DNA of 64,000 nucleotides from Palaemon carinicauda (lineage: Eukaryota; Arthropoda; Malacostraca; Decapoda; Palaemonidae). Shown piece by piece: positions 43,238-54,667 of this stretch (its first letter is position 1; the number at the start of each line of letters is the position of its first letter). Both the position numbers and the translations under genes were made by a program. The stretch spans positions 35,439,829 to 35,503,828 of the forward strand of contig NC_090765.1 of assembly GCF_036898095.1 (NCBI RefSeq), written 5' to 3'. Below the pieces are notes generated by a model. The model made no database searches and was not told the DNA's origin. It saw only the letters and a list, made by a program, of their open reading frames with translations.

Positions 43238-43440
43238 CTGTCGTGCTCCCGACAAGACGTGCTTATTCGCTGTTGCTAAACTGGATTTGTTTTCACAACT
43301 AATTGGTGAAGTACACTATTCTAGTTTTGAGCTTTCGCTGTGCAGGCTTTCTCTTCGCAATTCCTTGAACTCTTTTTGATTACGGATTCTTTGTTGATGA
43401 CTTTTTGATAGTTTTTGAATTCCCCTTTGACCAATTCAAA

Positions 43441-45885
43441 ATGGCTGACCCTTCACAAGTCCCAAAATTTAGGAAGTGCAATGCTAGGGACTGTTCAAGG
43501 CGTCTTCCGAAGGCCTCTATCGACCCTCACACTGTTTGTTTCAATTGTCGGGATAAAACCTGTCAATTGGAAGATCGATGTGAGGAGTGCGTTGGGCTTT
43601 CGGAATTCGATTTTATCGAATTCCAAAAATATACACGTAGGCTAGAGAGAGATAGAGTTAGGAGAAGTTCCTCTCGTTCTATTGACATTTCCTCTCCTCA
43701 TGCCCCACAACCTATTCCTTCCCCTGTAGTGGTTGCTCCTAATCCCCCTTCTGGCACTCAGGAAGCTTCGATGGCTGATATGATGCGTGCCATCCAAGCT
43801 CTGGGTGAGAGAGTTGAGTCCCTGGCTAGTGACCGTAATCAGCTCATGGCGGATGTGAAGGAGCTGAAGTGTAAAAGTGCAGTGGGAAGTGTTAAAGTGA
43901 GTGATAGTGTTGTGGATAGTGTTGCGCTTGAGGGTTCGTCTGTTCGTGCCTGTCGTCCTCCTAGTCCGGGACCTCTTGCAAGCTCCCAAGTCCAGGGGAG
44001 AAGCAATGTCGTACGACAAATGGGTTCGAGAGGCTTTAATCAGCGAACAGACGTTCCCTCCGTGGTATCGGGCGTATCTACCCAAGATCGCCCCTGCCTA
44101 ACAAAGACGAGAGAGCCCATTTATACCTCGTCTGCGGAAGAGGTTTCTCGCAAGAAACCATGGACCAAGGTCTCACGGCCGTTAAAGCGCAAGTCGGTCC
44201 CTTCCGCGCAAGTCCAACGGCCCAGCGGTAGCCACTGGGTCAGTTCGGACTCGCTGCAGTCATCCGATGACTGCTCACCTCCTAAGAGAGGCAAAGCGGT
44301 ACCGCTTCAGACAGTTACACCGTCTGTCGCCGCACCTGCTCCTGTAGACCCTAAGTGGTCTTTACTGCAAGACATGCAGTCGCAACTAACGTCGCTTATG
44401 CAGGACTTTCGTGCGGAGAAGGTTGCTGCCGCACCAGTAGCTAGTGCAGCTCCTTGCCTACAACCACCCACACGATCGGTTGTGCGTCCTGGGGGCGCTG
44501 AGGTAACCTTCTCACGCACTCCAGTTGAGAGAGTTCCGCCACCCATGCGTTCCAGTGTGATCTGCCAGCCGCATGTTGACGTTCAGCGACGCACGGAGGT
44601 ATCCGTTGACGTCCGTGAGGTTCAACAACCGTCAGAGTTGTTTTGTTTTGACGCTGTGCGTCAACCTCCGCAACCCAGTGTGGTTGCCACTGCGCACCCA
44701 CATCAGTCTAGACAGTCTGGAGTAGACGCTGTGCGTCCCCGCGCTGCTATGGTTGTTGCCAGCTCACAGACTGGGCAACAGTTCCATGACGTTGCGTCCG
44801 GCTCAGTCACGCATGCACCCGTGCGACCGGACTCAGCTATCCAGCCGTTTCCCACTCCGTTGCCGCTTCCTCATCAATACTCGGATGAGGGACTTTCGGA
44901 TGATGATGGTGCTGCACACGTAGATGAACCGCATTCAGAACTGGACGAGCCTAAGTCTACGCAACCCTCTTTGGACTTTAGGAAAGTTTTGGCCCTGTTC
45001 AAAGAGATGTTTCCGGACCAGTTTGTGTCTGTGGCTCCGCGTTCTCCTCCGTCAGAGTTTGTGTTAGGCATGCCGTCAACCACCCCTGCCTTTACTAGAC
45101 TCGTCCTCGCACGCTCGTCCAAGAGAGCTTTGCGGGTGATAGGAGAATGGCTGCAGTCCAAAAAGAGTTTAGGGAAGACAGCTTTTACGTTTCCCCCTGC
45201 TAGACTCTCTTCTAGATCGAGCGTCTGGTATGCCACGGGAGAAGTTCTCGGCTTGGGAGTTCCTGCCTCTGCCCAGGGCGACTTCTCAAGTCTTGTAGAC
45301 TCTCCCCGCCGCCTAGCCATGAGACGCTCAAAGATATGTTGGTCATCTTCGGACCTGGACCACCTTTTGAAAGGTATCTATAGAGCCTTCGAGGTTTTTA
45401 ACTTCCTAGACTGGTGTCTAGGAGCTCTTAGTAGAAAGATCTCTCCGATGGAGAAGGAGACTTCATTGCTCATTATGTCCTGCATGGACAAGGCCGTACG
45501 TGATGGGTCTAATGAGCTTGCTGCATCTTTCGTGTCCGGAGTCCTTAAGAAGCGTGAGAACCTATTCTCATTCCTTTCAGCTGGAGTTACACCATGCCAG
45601 AGATCCGAACTTCTGTTTGCTCCTCTTTCCAAGTGCCTTTTTCCAGAGGACCTGATTAAGGAGATTGCCGCTTCTTTGATACAGAAGGATACTCACGATC
45701 TTGTTGCGTCCTCTGCTCGCAAAGCCACCCCTTTGCCTACCTTGTCAGCTAGACCAAGGATGGACACTCCAGCGTCCCGTTTTATTCCGCCCTTTCGTGG
45801 CAGAGCCTCCAGCAGAGGAGGTGCTCGTGCCGAAGGGAGATGTGGAAAGAAGAAAGGAACCAAGTCCTTTAAGGGCAGAGTCTGA
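43441..45885 (+). CDS. DIRS gag-like protein (ORF1), copy 3
   Basis: 814 residues from the ATG in CAAAATGGCTG (A at -3, G at +4), aligned with the starts of copies 1, 2 and 6; an in-frame ATG 12 codons upstream is probably not used. Cys cluster at the N terminus (FRKCNARDC, DPHTVCFNC, CQLEDRCEEC), coiled coil near residues 110-145, Ser/Pro/Gln middle with Asp-Val repeats rather than the Pro/Gln repeats of subfamily I, conserved helical region (DFRKVLALFKEMFPDQF to KDTHDLVASSARKA) and basic tail RGGARAEGRCGKKKG. UGA stop followed by CUG. Undamaged, unlike copy 2. Confidence 0.87.
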   Translation: MADPSQVPKFRKCNARDCSRRLPKASIDPHTVCFNCRDKTCQLEDRCEECVGLSEFDFIEFQKYTRRLERDRVRRSSSRSIDISSPHAPQPIPSPVVVAPNPPSGTQEASMADMMRAIQALGERVESLASDRNQLMADVKELKCKSAVGSVKVSDSVVDSVALEGSSVRACRPPSPGPLASSQVQGRSNVVRQMGSRGFNQRTDVPSVVSGVSTQDRPCLTKTREPIYTSSAEEVSRKKPWTKVSRPLKRKSVPSAQVQRPSGSHWVSSDSLQSSDDCSPPKRGKAVPLQTVTPSVAAPAPVDPKWSLLQDMQSQLTSLMQDFRAEKVAAAPVASAAPCLQPPTRSVVRPGGAEVTFSRTPVERVPPPMRSSVICQPHVDVQRRTEVSVDVREVQQPSELFCFDAVRQPPQPSVVATAHPHQSRQSGVDAVRPRAAMVVASSQTGQQFHDVASGSVTHAPVRPDSAIQPFPTPLPLPHQYSDEGLSDDDGAAHVDEPHSELDEPKSTQPSLDFRKVLALFKEMFPDQFVSVAPRSPPSEFVLGMPSTTPAFTRLVLARSSKRALRVIGEWLQSKKSLGKTAFTFPPARLSSRSSVWYATGEVLGLGVPASAQGDFSSLVDSPRRLAMRRSKICWSSSDLDHLLKGIYRAFEVFNFLDWCLGALSRKISPMEKETSLLIMSCMDKAVRDGSNELAASFVSGVLKKRENLFSFLSAGVTPCQRSELLFAPLSKCLFPEDLIKEIAASLIQKDTHDLVASSARKATPLPTLSARPRMDTPASRFIPPFRGRASSRGGARAEGRCGKKKGTKSFKGRV

Positions 45886-47944
45886 CTGCCAGCTTCTTCA
45901 GACAGCAGTGGGAGCCAGACTCAAGAACTTCTGGCAGACCTGGGAAAAGAGAGGCGCAGATGCACAATCTGTGAAGTTGCTCAGAGAGGGGTACAAGATC
46001 CCGTTTGTACGAAAACCCCCTCTAGCAACGTCTCCCATCGATCTCTCCCCCAGGTACAGAGAGGAAGACAAGAGACGAGCATTGAAACAGGAAGTGTCTC
46101 TCTTACTAGAGAAGGGAGCGGTAGTCAAAGTCTTGGACCATCAAACCCCGGGATTCTACAACCGTCTCTTCTTGGTGTCAAAGAAGACAGGAGGGTGGAG
46201 GCCGGTGCTAGACGTCAGTGCGCTGAATGTCTTTGTCACAAAGCAGACGTTCTCCATGGAGACCACAAAGTCGGTTCTAGCAGCGGTCAGAAGGGAAGAC
46301 TGGATGGTCTCGTTAGACCTAAGGGACGCCTACTTCCACGTCCCCATCCACCCGGACTCCCAACCTTTTCTAAGATTCGTTTTCGAAAAGGTTGTCTACC
46401 AGTTTCAAGCCCTGTGCTTTGGCCTAAGCACAGCTCCTCTTGTGTTTACGAGGCTGATGAGGAATGTAGCCAAATTCCTTCATTTAGCGGACATCCGAGC
46501 CTCCCTCTATTTGGACGACTGGCTTCTCAGAGCTTCTTCCAGTCGTCGCTGTCTGAAGGATCTAAAGTGGACTCTAGATCTGACCAAGGAATTGGGTCTC
46601 CTTGTCAATATGGAAAAGTCACAAGTGGTCCCATCCCAAGCTATTGTATATTTAGGGATGGAGATTCACAGTCTAGCTTTTCGGGCTTTTCCGTCGGCCC
46701 CCAGAACAAGCCAAGCCCAGTTATGCATCCAGAACATGCTGAAGAAGGAACGATTTTCAGTCAGGAAGTGGATGAGTCTGATAGGGACGCTATCATCCCT
46801 GGAACAGTTCGTGTCATTAGGAAGACTACACCTCCGTCCTCTTCAATATCACCTAGCATTTCACTGGAAAAAGGACAAGACGCTAGAAGCGGTCTCGATC
46901 CCCGTTTCCGAGAAGATGAAGTCTTGCCTGACATGGTGGAAGGACAGTATCAGCCTCAGAGAGGGTCTGCCCCTGGCTGTTCAGACTCCCAACCACGTTC
47001 TCTTCTCGGACGCATCGGACGTAGGCTGGGGCGCGACATTAGACGGTCGGGAATGCTTGGGAATATAGAACTCGAGTCAAAGGACAATGCATATCAACTG
47101 CAAGGAGCTACTGGCAGTACATCCGGCCTTGAAAAGCTTCAAGTCTCTCCTTCAAGGCAAAGTGGTGGAGGTGAACTCGGACAACACCACGGCTTTGGCG
47201 TACATCTCCAAGCAAGGAGGGACCCACTCACTGACGTTGTACGAGATCGCAAGGGACCTCCTCACCTGGTCAAAAGGTCTAAACATTTCGCTAGTAACGA
47301 GGTTCATCCAAGGCAACTTGAATGTCATGGCAGATTGTCTCAGTCGGAAGGGACAAATCATTCCAACAGAATGGACCCTCCACAAGGATGTATGCAAGAG
47401 ACTTTGGGCCACCTGGGGCCAGCCAACCATAGATCTCTTCGCAACCTCGATGACCAAGAGGCTCCCAATATATTGCTCACCAATCCCGGACCCAGCAGCA
47501 GTTCATATAGATGCCTTTCTCCTAGATTGGTCACATCTAGACCTATATGCATTCCCTCCGTTCAAGATTGTCAACAAGGTACTGCAGAAGTTCGCCTCTC
47601 ACGAAGGGACAAGGTTGACGCTAGTTGCTCCCCTCTGGCCCGCGAGAGAATGGTTCACCGAGGTACTTCGATGGCTAGTAGACGTTCCCAGAACTCTTCC
47701 TCTAAGGGTGGACCTTCTACGTCAGCCACACGTAAAGAAGGTACACCAAGGCCTCCACGCTCTTCGTCTGACTGCCTTCAGACTATTAAAAGACTCTCGA
47801 GAGCTAGAGGCTTTTCGAAGGAGGCAGCCAGAGCGATTGCTAGAGCAAGGAGAACATCCACCCTTAGAGTCTACCAATCGAAGTGGGAAGTCTTCCGAAA
47901 CTGGTGCAAGTCAGTATCTGTATCCTCGACCAGTACCTCTGTAA
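45701..47944 (+). pseudogene. DIRS RT-RNase H-methyltransferase-like ORF2, copy 3, one nonsense codon
   Basis: The reading frame is continuous except for TAG near 47066, where copies 1, 2 and 6 have TGG (Trp) in the RNase H domain (G-I-W-N-S-S in copy 2). Upstream are RT motifs SLDLRDAYFHVPIHPD and YLDDW and the RNase H opening SDASDVGWGATLDG; downstream CKELLAVHPAL (a His-Pro variant), VNSDNTTAL, PTIDLFATSMTKR, AFPPFKIV and VAPLWPAREW. A single transition separates it from an intact ORF, so inactivation is recent. Confidence 0.88.
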
Positions 47945-48843
47945 CCCAAATAGCTGACTTCCTCTTATACCTGAGGAAAGAACGATCTCTTTCAGCTCCC
48001 ACTATCAAGGGTTACAGAAGCATGTTGGCATCAGTCTTCCGTCACAGAGGCTTAGATCTGTCCAACAATAAAGATCTACAGGACCTCCTTAAGTCTTTTG
48101 AGACCACGAAGGAGCGTCGTTTGGTTACACCTGGTTGGAATTTAGACGTGGTACTAAGATTCCTCATGTCAGACAGGTTCGAGCCGCTACAATCAGCCTC
48201 CCTAAAAGATCTCACCTTAAAGACTCTTTTCCTGGTATGCTTAGCCACAGCTAAAAGAGTCAGTGAGATTCATGCCTTCAGCAAGAACATCGGATTTTCA
48301 TCTGAAACGGCTACATGTTCTCTACAACTTGGTTTTCTAGCCAAAAACGAGCTGCCTTCTCGACCTTGGCCGAAATCGTTCGATATCTCAAGCTTATCGA
48401 ATATGGTTGGAAATGAACTAGAAAGAGTCTTATGCCCTGTGAGAGCTCTTAAGTTCTATTTAAAACGAACTAAACCTTTACGAGGCCTGTCTGAAGCTTT
48501 ATGGTGTTCAGTTAAGAAACCATCTTTGCCTATGTCAAAGAATGCTTTATCCTATTTTATCAGACTGTTAATACGAGAAGCTCATTCACATCTGAGTGAG
48601 GAAGACCAAGCTTTGCTGAAGGTAAGGACACACGAAGTTAGAGCTGTCGCAACTTCCGTGGCCTTTAAACAAAATAGATCTCTGCGAAGTATAATGGACG
48701 CAACCTATTGGAGAAGCAAGTCAGTGTTCGCGTCTTTTTATCTTAAGGATGTCCAGTCTCTTTACGAGGACTGCTACACTCTGGGACCATTCGTAGCAGC
48801 GAGTGCAGTAGTGGGTGAGGGCTCAACCACTACAATTCCCTAA
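47650..48843 (+). CDS. DIRS tyrosine recombinase (ORF3), copy 3
   Basis: 397 residues from MVHRGTSMA; Arg203, His328, Arg331, Trp354 and Tyr364 are all kept (AKRVSE, THEVR, TYW, SFYLKD). Nearly identical to copy 2, with scattered substitutions only. The upstream frame is open through the RT region, in the same frame as gag. Confidence 0.9.
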   Translation: MVHRGTSMASRRSQNSSSKGGPSTSATRKEGTPRPPRSSSDCLQTIKRLSRARGFSKEAARAIARARRTSTLRVYQSKWEVFRNWCKSVSVSSTSTSVTQIADFLLYLRKERSLSAPTIKGYRSMLASVFRHRGLDLSNNKDLQDLLKSFETTKERRLVTPGWNLDVVLRFLMSDRFEPLQSASLKDLTLKTLFLVCLATAKRVSEIHAFSKNIGFSSETATCSLQLGFLAKNELPSRPWPKSFDISSLSNMVGNELERVLCPVRALKFYLKRTKPLRGLSEALWCSVKKPSLPMSKNALSYFIRLLIREAHSHLSEEDQALLKVRTHEVRAVATSVAFKQNRSLRSIMDATYWRSKSVFASFYLKDVQSLYEDCYTLGPFVAASAVVGEGSTTTIP

Positions 48844-49246
48844 TTCCATAACCTTTTTAATCTTTCTCTTGAAATGTTTTTATTGTTGTTTTTGGGTTGT
48901 CCGGAAGGCTAAGAAGCCTTTCGCATCCTGGTTGATTTGGCGGGTGGTCAAAGTCATTTCTTGAGAAGCGCCTAGATTAGGGGTTTTGATGAGGTCCTGT
49001 TGTATGGGTTGCAACCCTTGATACTTCAGATCCTAGGGGTCGATCAGCATCCTAAGAGGATCGCGAGGCTCCGTAAGGAAGACGTACTTAAAAAGGCAGA
49101 GTAATTGTTCAAGTCGACTTCCTTACCAGGTACCTATTTATTTTGTTTTTGTTATTTTGATAACTTCTAAAATGAAATAAAAATTCTTAGCTCATAATAA
49201 TGTAAACATATTTTGCTGGTCTCTACCCACCCCCCTGGGTGTGAAT
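48844..49246 (+). promoter_or_regulatory. Conserved 3' untranslated region with stem-loop, copy 3
   Basis: Palindrome GGGTTGCAACCC, stem-loop 49074-49125 and the ACCCACCCCCCTGGGT hairpin, as in copy 2. Confidence 0.55.
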
Positions 49247-49338
49247 CAGCTATTATAATCACCGGCTAAGTTTAATATTGAAAAATGTTATTTTTATAAT
49301 AAAATAAATTTTTGAATATACTTACCCGGTGATTATAA
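49247..49338 (+). repeat. Internal complementary region, copy 3
   Basis: Mirrors both ends of copy 3; the circle-junction segment GAAAAATGTTA holds five A (five T on the complement). Confidence 0.9.
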
Positions 49339-49382
49339 ATTAAAGGACCCTCCCTTCCTCCCCAATAGAGACGCAGTGGGAC

Positions 49383-49580
49383 GAGGAGAAAATTGAGTTC
49401 TTTGTTTACATTGACTACTGGGTATCTGGACGACAGATGGCGCTGTTGGGCACACCCGCAACCTGTGTAGCGATCGCTGGCGAATTTTACCTTAGAATTT
49501 TCTGTCAAGCAACAGAGTTGCAGCTATTATAATCACCGGGTAAGTATATTCAAAAATTTATTTTATTATAAAAATAACAT
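49383..49580 (-). repeat. Right ITR and 3' extension, copy 3
   Basis: ITR to GGTAAG (49544), then the extension ending AATAACAT. Confidence 0.9.
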
Positions 49581-50340
49581 TTTATGAAAGATTTTCTTTG
49601 AATAGTCTTCGTACTGTTTCAAAGATGAACTAACGTTTAGTTTATTTATGCTACGCAGTTTGCGCTCTATCGTTACGATAGAGAGAGAGAGTATCACGGT
49701 TTCACTTTGCAGAAAGAGTAAATCGATTCTGACGTTTTGTTCATTCTTTTTTCAAAGCTTAAATGTTTTAAATTCTATTTTAAAGGAACTTTTTAATTGA
49801 AAAACCTTTCAGTTTTTTCCTTTGGTCAAATAACCTGTTTTTTTGACGAAACGTAAGTGGGCTCTTCTCTTAGGTGCGAAATCAAGAGAGAGAGAGAGAG
49901 AGAGATAGAGACGGAGGGAGAGAGAGGAGAGAAAACGTTCCGATCTTTATCTCGTCCCAAGCGGGTAACGTTGTTCTCGAGTTACTCTCGTCCCTAGTCT
50001 CTGTACGGGGAGAAAGGATAAAACGTTTTTAGTTTTTTATTCTCGTCCCAAGGCAATGTACGGTGAGAGATTGAAAACGTAGTTTTGAATGAACTAGTGT
50101 TTAGTCTCTTCCCCAGCCACTGATTTTTTTATCTTAAAATATGTTTACTGTTTTTTGCTGGTATTAATGTGCTTGCATTATACGACTGATTTCGCAATTA
50201 CAACCTTTTGATGAGGGTAGAATTGCGTGCTTCAGGTAGAAATCAGTTTTATTCATACCTAATGTGAATTGTTAAAAAATTCGATTTCAGTGAAATAAGT
50301 GCAAAACAGAAAATCGTAGTGATAAAGTGATATTGCGCAA
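49581..50340 (+). other. Subfamily III leader, second part (copy 4)
   Basis: Shared with copy 5 (55788-56070 and 62934-63390). Features: a near-perfect palindrome CTCTATCGTTACGATAGAG at 49665-49683, GA-rich runs at 49884-49930, repeated CGTCCC and AACGTT motifs, and a TTTCAG before gag resumes. No open frame. May act as leader or promoter, or contain an unrecognised intron. Confidence 0.55.
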
Positions 50341-52038
50341 AGTGTTATCAGTGTTGCGACCGAGGGTTCGTCTGTTCGTGCCTGTCGTTCGCCTAGTCCG
50401 GGACCTCTTGCAAGCTCCCAAGCCCAGGGGAGAAGTAATGTCGTACGACTTATGGGTTCGAGAGGCCTTGATCAGCGAACAGACGTTCCCTCTATGATAT
50501 CGGGTGTATCTTACCAAGATTACCCCTACCATAAGGCGAGAGAGACGATTTTCTCCTCGTCATCCGAAGGCTTTTCGCATAAGAAACCGTGGAACAAGGT
50601 TTCGAGGCCCTTTAAGCGAAAGTCAGTCCTTTCAGGACAGGTCCAGCGTCCTGGTTTTAACCATTAGGACAGCTCTGACCCTATGCAGTCATCGGAAGAC
50701 TGCTCGCCGCCTAACAAAAGCGTAACACAGACTCCGAGAGTCTTTTTGTAGGCAAGGTTTTGCGGTCACAGAAGTTACCCTCGTCTCTTACCGCAACCAT
50801 TCCCGTTGATCCTAAATGGGTTGTACGGCAAGACATGCAGAATAAGCTTGCCTCCCTTATGGAAGACTATTCTGCCGATAAGTCCGTTGAGCCTAGCCGT
50901 TTATCTCATCGAGATCCTGGCTTTCAGCCACCCTAACGTTCCTTTGTGCGTCCTGTTGACGTTGGCGTAGCCAAGTCACGTCAGTCAGGTTGTTTAGAAC
51001 CACACTCGATGCGGTCTCGTGTGGATTTTCAGCCACATTTGGACGTTAGGCCACTTGCTGATGCTCCTGTTGACGTTCAGGACGTTCGCTAACAATCGGA
51101 GTTGACTTGTTTTGACGCTGAGCGTCAACCTCCGCATTCTAGAGTTGTTTTGACTGCTCAGTCTAGGCGGTCAAAGCAGTCTCGAGTGGACGCTGTGCGT
51201 CCTCACGCACCTGTTGTTGTTGACAGTTCACAGACTGTCAAGCAGTTACATGACGTTGCGTCCTGGTCTCACGCACCTGTTGTTGTTGACAGTTCACAGA
51301 CTGTCAAGCAGTTACATGACGTTGCGTCCTGGTCCGCTACTAATGCACCAGTGCGTGTGGACTCTGCTTGTAAAGCATTGCCACCATGGTAGGTCTCTCC
51401 CTTGCTTGAGACTCAGCTCTTATCGGACAAGGTTCCTTCAGATGAGGAAGTTGCTGTTCCCCCTCCTACTGATATTCCCTTGAGGACTCTGTCAGACGGA
51501 GAGGAGCCTAAAGCTGCTTAGCCCTCTATGGATTTTAAATAAATCATGCTGATTTTTAAGGATCTTTGTCCGGATCTTTTTGTAACTGCTGCTCCTCGTT
51601 CGCCTAAACGTCAGAGCTTACACTAGGCCTAGCTACTTCGAAGCCGTTGTTTTATAAGCTAGTGCTCTCTCGCTCTTCTAAGAGAGCTTTACGTTTGCTA
51701 GGCGACTGGTTTATCACCAGGAGGAGTTTGGGGGAGACAGCCTTTGCTTTCCCTTCTTTTAAACTGGCTTATAGAGCGAGAGTCTGATATGACACGAGAG
51801 AAGTTCTCGGCTTGGGAGTTCCTGCCTCTGCCCAGATAGACTTCTCAAACCTCATAGACTCTCCCTGGCGCCTGGCCATGAGACGCTCCAAGCTTTTACA
51901 GGTCGACTTCACAGCTGTTTTCGAGCCTTTGAAGTTTTGCTGTACAATTATGTCTTGCATAAACAAGGCTTTCAGGGATGGCTCCAATGATCTGACAGCC
52001 ACGTTCTCTGCAGGAACAAGTCCATCAGGGATGGCTCC
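50341..52038 (+). pseudogene. DIRS gag remnant, copy 4
   Basis: Resumes gag at the SSVRACRSPSPGPLASSQAQ-like segment (encoded from about 50360) and runs through degenerate Ser/Pro sequence and the helical region with many stops. A 66-bp in-frame tandem duplication lies at 51203-51333 and a second partial duplication around 51970-52040 (GGGATGGCTCCA repeated). The N-terminal Cys cluster and coiled coil are absent. Not translatable. Confidence 0.8.
51203..51333 (+). repeat. 66-bp tandem duplication in the gag remnant
   Basis: Two essentially identical 66-bp units, starting TCACGCACCTGTTGTTGTTG, adjacent to each other. Confidence 0.9.
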
Positions 52039-52059
52039 ATGATTTGGCAGCCATGTTCA

Positions 52060-53765
52060 CTGCAGGAGTACGTAAGAGGCAAGTGCGCTCAATGTGTTCA
52101 TTGTCAAGACAAACTTCACGATGAAGTCTACCAGGCTGTCTTGACAGCATTTATGGAAGGCGACTGGATGGTCTCTCTCGACCTTCAGGAGGCATACTTC
52201 CACATTCCTATACACCCGGATTCCCAACCGTTTCTGAGGTTTGTTTACAGGAATGTGGGGTACCAGTTTAGAGCCCTGTGCTTTGGCCTCTGTCCTGCGC
52301 CTCTCGTGTTTACGAGGCTCATGAGGAATGTGGCAAAATCCCTCCATCTATCGGGGATCCGAGCCTCCCTGTACTTGGACGACTGGCTTCTCAGAGCATC
52401 GTCCAGTCTTCACTGTCTGCAGGATCTACATTGGACGTTGAGTCTGGCCAGGGAGTTGGGACTTTTGGTCAACCTAAAAGTCCCAACTGATCCCATCCCA
52501 GATTATTCTATATTTGGGGATGGAGATTCGCAGTCAAGCCCTGCTCGAAGTCCAACTAATGCTGAAACGAAACGTTTATTCAGTCAGGAGTTGGAACAGT
52601 CTCGTAGGGACTCTCTCATCCCTGGAGCAGTTTGTCTCACAAGGGAGACTACACCTTCTGCCTCTCCGGTTCCATCTAGCCTTTCACTGGAACTAGGACA
52701 AGACATTAGAGACGGTATCATTCCCAGTCTCCGAACCAGTAAAGGCATGCCTGAAATGTTGGGACAGCAATATCAGTCTGAGAGAGGGACTATCCCTAGC
52801 AGTCAAGAACCCAAACCACGTGTTGTCCTCAGACGCGTCGGATTTGGGTTGGGGTGCGACCCTGGACGGTCGGGAATGCTCGGGTCTGTGGACCTCAAGT
52901 CAGAAGAGCATGCACATCAACGGCAAGGAGCTATTAGCAGTCCACTTGGCCTTGATGATATTAGAAGGCTTCTTCGAAACTTAGTGGTAGAGGCAACTCA
53001 GACAACACCACAACTTTGGCGTACATCTCCAAGCAAGGAGGCACACACTCCTTCACGCTGCTCGAGATCGCAAGGGACCTTCTCTTATGGTCAAGAATTC
53101 GAGGCATCTCCCTGTTGACGAGATTCATCCAGGGGGACTTGAACGTCTTGGCAGACTGTCTCAGTCGGAGGGGTCAGGTGATACCCACGGAATGGACCCT
53201 CCACAAGGACGTGGGCAAGAGTCTTTGGGCTACTTGGGGTCAACCCACCATAGACCTCTTTGCCTCCTCGTTGACCAAAAGGTTACCAATCTATTGCTCT
53301 CCAGTCCTAGATACAGAAGCAATCTACATAGACGCGTTTCTACTGGATTGGTCTTTTCTGGACTTATATGCATTCCCACCATTCAAGATAGTCAACAAGG
53401 TACTGCAGAAGTTCGCCTCTCACGAAGGGACAAGGCTGACGTTGGTTGCTACCCTCTGGCCCGCGAGAGAGTGGTGCACCGAGGTACTTCAATGGCTGGT
53501 AGACTTTCCAAGAAGTCTTCCTCTAACGGTAGATCTGTTACGTCAGCCCCACGTAAAGAATGTCCATCAAAGCCTCCCCGCTCTTCGTCTGACTTCCTTC
53601 AGACTATCGAAAGACTCTCAAGAGCTAGAGGCTTTTCGAAGGAGGCAGCCAGTGCGATTGCAAGAGCTAGGAGAGCTTCTATCATTAGAGTATACCAGTC
53701 GAAGTGGGAAGTCTTTCGAGACTGGTGCAAGTCAGCATCTGTGTCCTCGTCCAGTACCTCTGTAG
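52060..53765 (+). pseudogene. DIRS RT-RNase H remnant, copy 4
   Basis: About 0.7 kb is missing between the gag helical region and RT, so the frame enters just before EGDWMVSLDLQEAYFHIPIHP. RT motif A, FGLCPAPLVF and YLDDW are readable to about 52480, followed by frameshifts. RNase H pieces lie downstream, and the frame 53016-53765 holds AYISKQGGTHS, PTIDLFASSLTKR, DAFLLDW, AFPPFKIV and ATLWPAREW. Clearly dead. Confidence 0.85.
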
Positions 53766-54667
53766 CCCAAATCGCAGATTTTCTTTTACATCTGAGAAAG
53801 GTTCACTCCCTTTCAGCTCCCACGATTAAGGGCTACAGGAGCATGTTGGCTTCGGTCTTTCGACATAGAGGCTTAGATCTTTCCAATAATAAAGATCTCC
53901 AAGATCTCCTTAAGTCTTTCGAGACCTCTAAGGAACGTCGTTTGGCAACTCCTGGATGGAACTTAGACGTGGTCCTAAGGTTCCTCATGTCAGACAGGTT
54001 TGAGCCATTACATTCAGCCTCCCTGAAGGATCTCACCCTCAAGACACTTTTCCTAGTATGCTTGGCTTCGGCTAAAAGGGTCAATGAACTTCATGCCTTC
54101 AGTAAGAACATCGGCTTTTCTACAGAAAAAAGCCACTTGTTCACTTCAACTTGGTTTCCTGGCCAAAAATGAACTGCCTTCTCGTCCTTGGCCTAAATCT
54201 TTTGATATTCCTTGCTTATCAGAGATCGTAGGCAACGAACTGGAAAGAGTATTATGTCCTGTTAGAGCTCTTAAGTTCGATTTAGCTCGTACTAAGTCAT
54301 TACGAGGGAAATCTGAGGCATTATGGTGCTCAGTTAAGAAACCTTCATTGCCTATGTCAAAGAATGCTTTGTCATATTTTATCAGATTTTTTTAATACGA
54401 GAAGCTCATTCTCACTTGAATGAGAAAGACCGATGTTTGCTTAAGGTTAAGACGCACGAAGTTAGAGATATAGCAACCTCCGTGGCCTTCAAGCAAAATA
54501 AATCTCTGCAAAGTATTATGGACGCGACTTTTTGGAGAAGCAAGTCAGTGTTCGCGTCATTTTACTTAAAAGATGTCCAGACTCTTTACGAGGACTGCTG
54601 CACACTGGGTCCATTCATTGCAGCGAGTGCAGTAGTGGGTGAGGGTTCTACCACTACACTTCCCTAA
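53492..54667 (+). pseudogene. DIRS tyrosine recombinase remnant, copy 4
   Basis: The usual first ATG is GTG here; the second conserved ATG is at 53492. The frame runs to about 54126 (AKRVNELHAF with the catalytic Arg), where an extra base in an A-run breaks it. It resumes as CSLQLGFLAKNELPSRPW to about 54390, is broken again at a T-run and ends in frame 54416-54667 with THEVR, TFW and SFYLKD. All catalytic residues can still be recognised, but two frameshifts disable it. Confidence 0.85.

Larger units (their letters stand above)
43063..49580 (+). mobile_element. DIRS1-like retrotransposon, copy 3 (subfamily II), nested in copy 4
   Basis: Complete 6.5-kb element very similar to copy 2. Gag and recombinase are intact; RT has one nonsense change. 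Five T precede the left CAATATT and four follow AACA on the right (nine in total). Less five for the circle junction leaves four, exactly the T-run at the unoccupied equivalent site in copy 5 (near 55788). Confidence 0.93.

Noticed and set aside
43405..43440. Upstream in-frame ATG as the gag start in copy 3
   Set aside because: The 12 extra codons are not shared by copies 1, 2 and 6, while the ATG at 43441 is conserved and has a better context.
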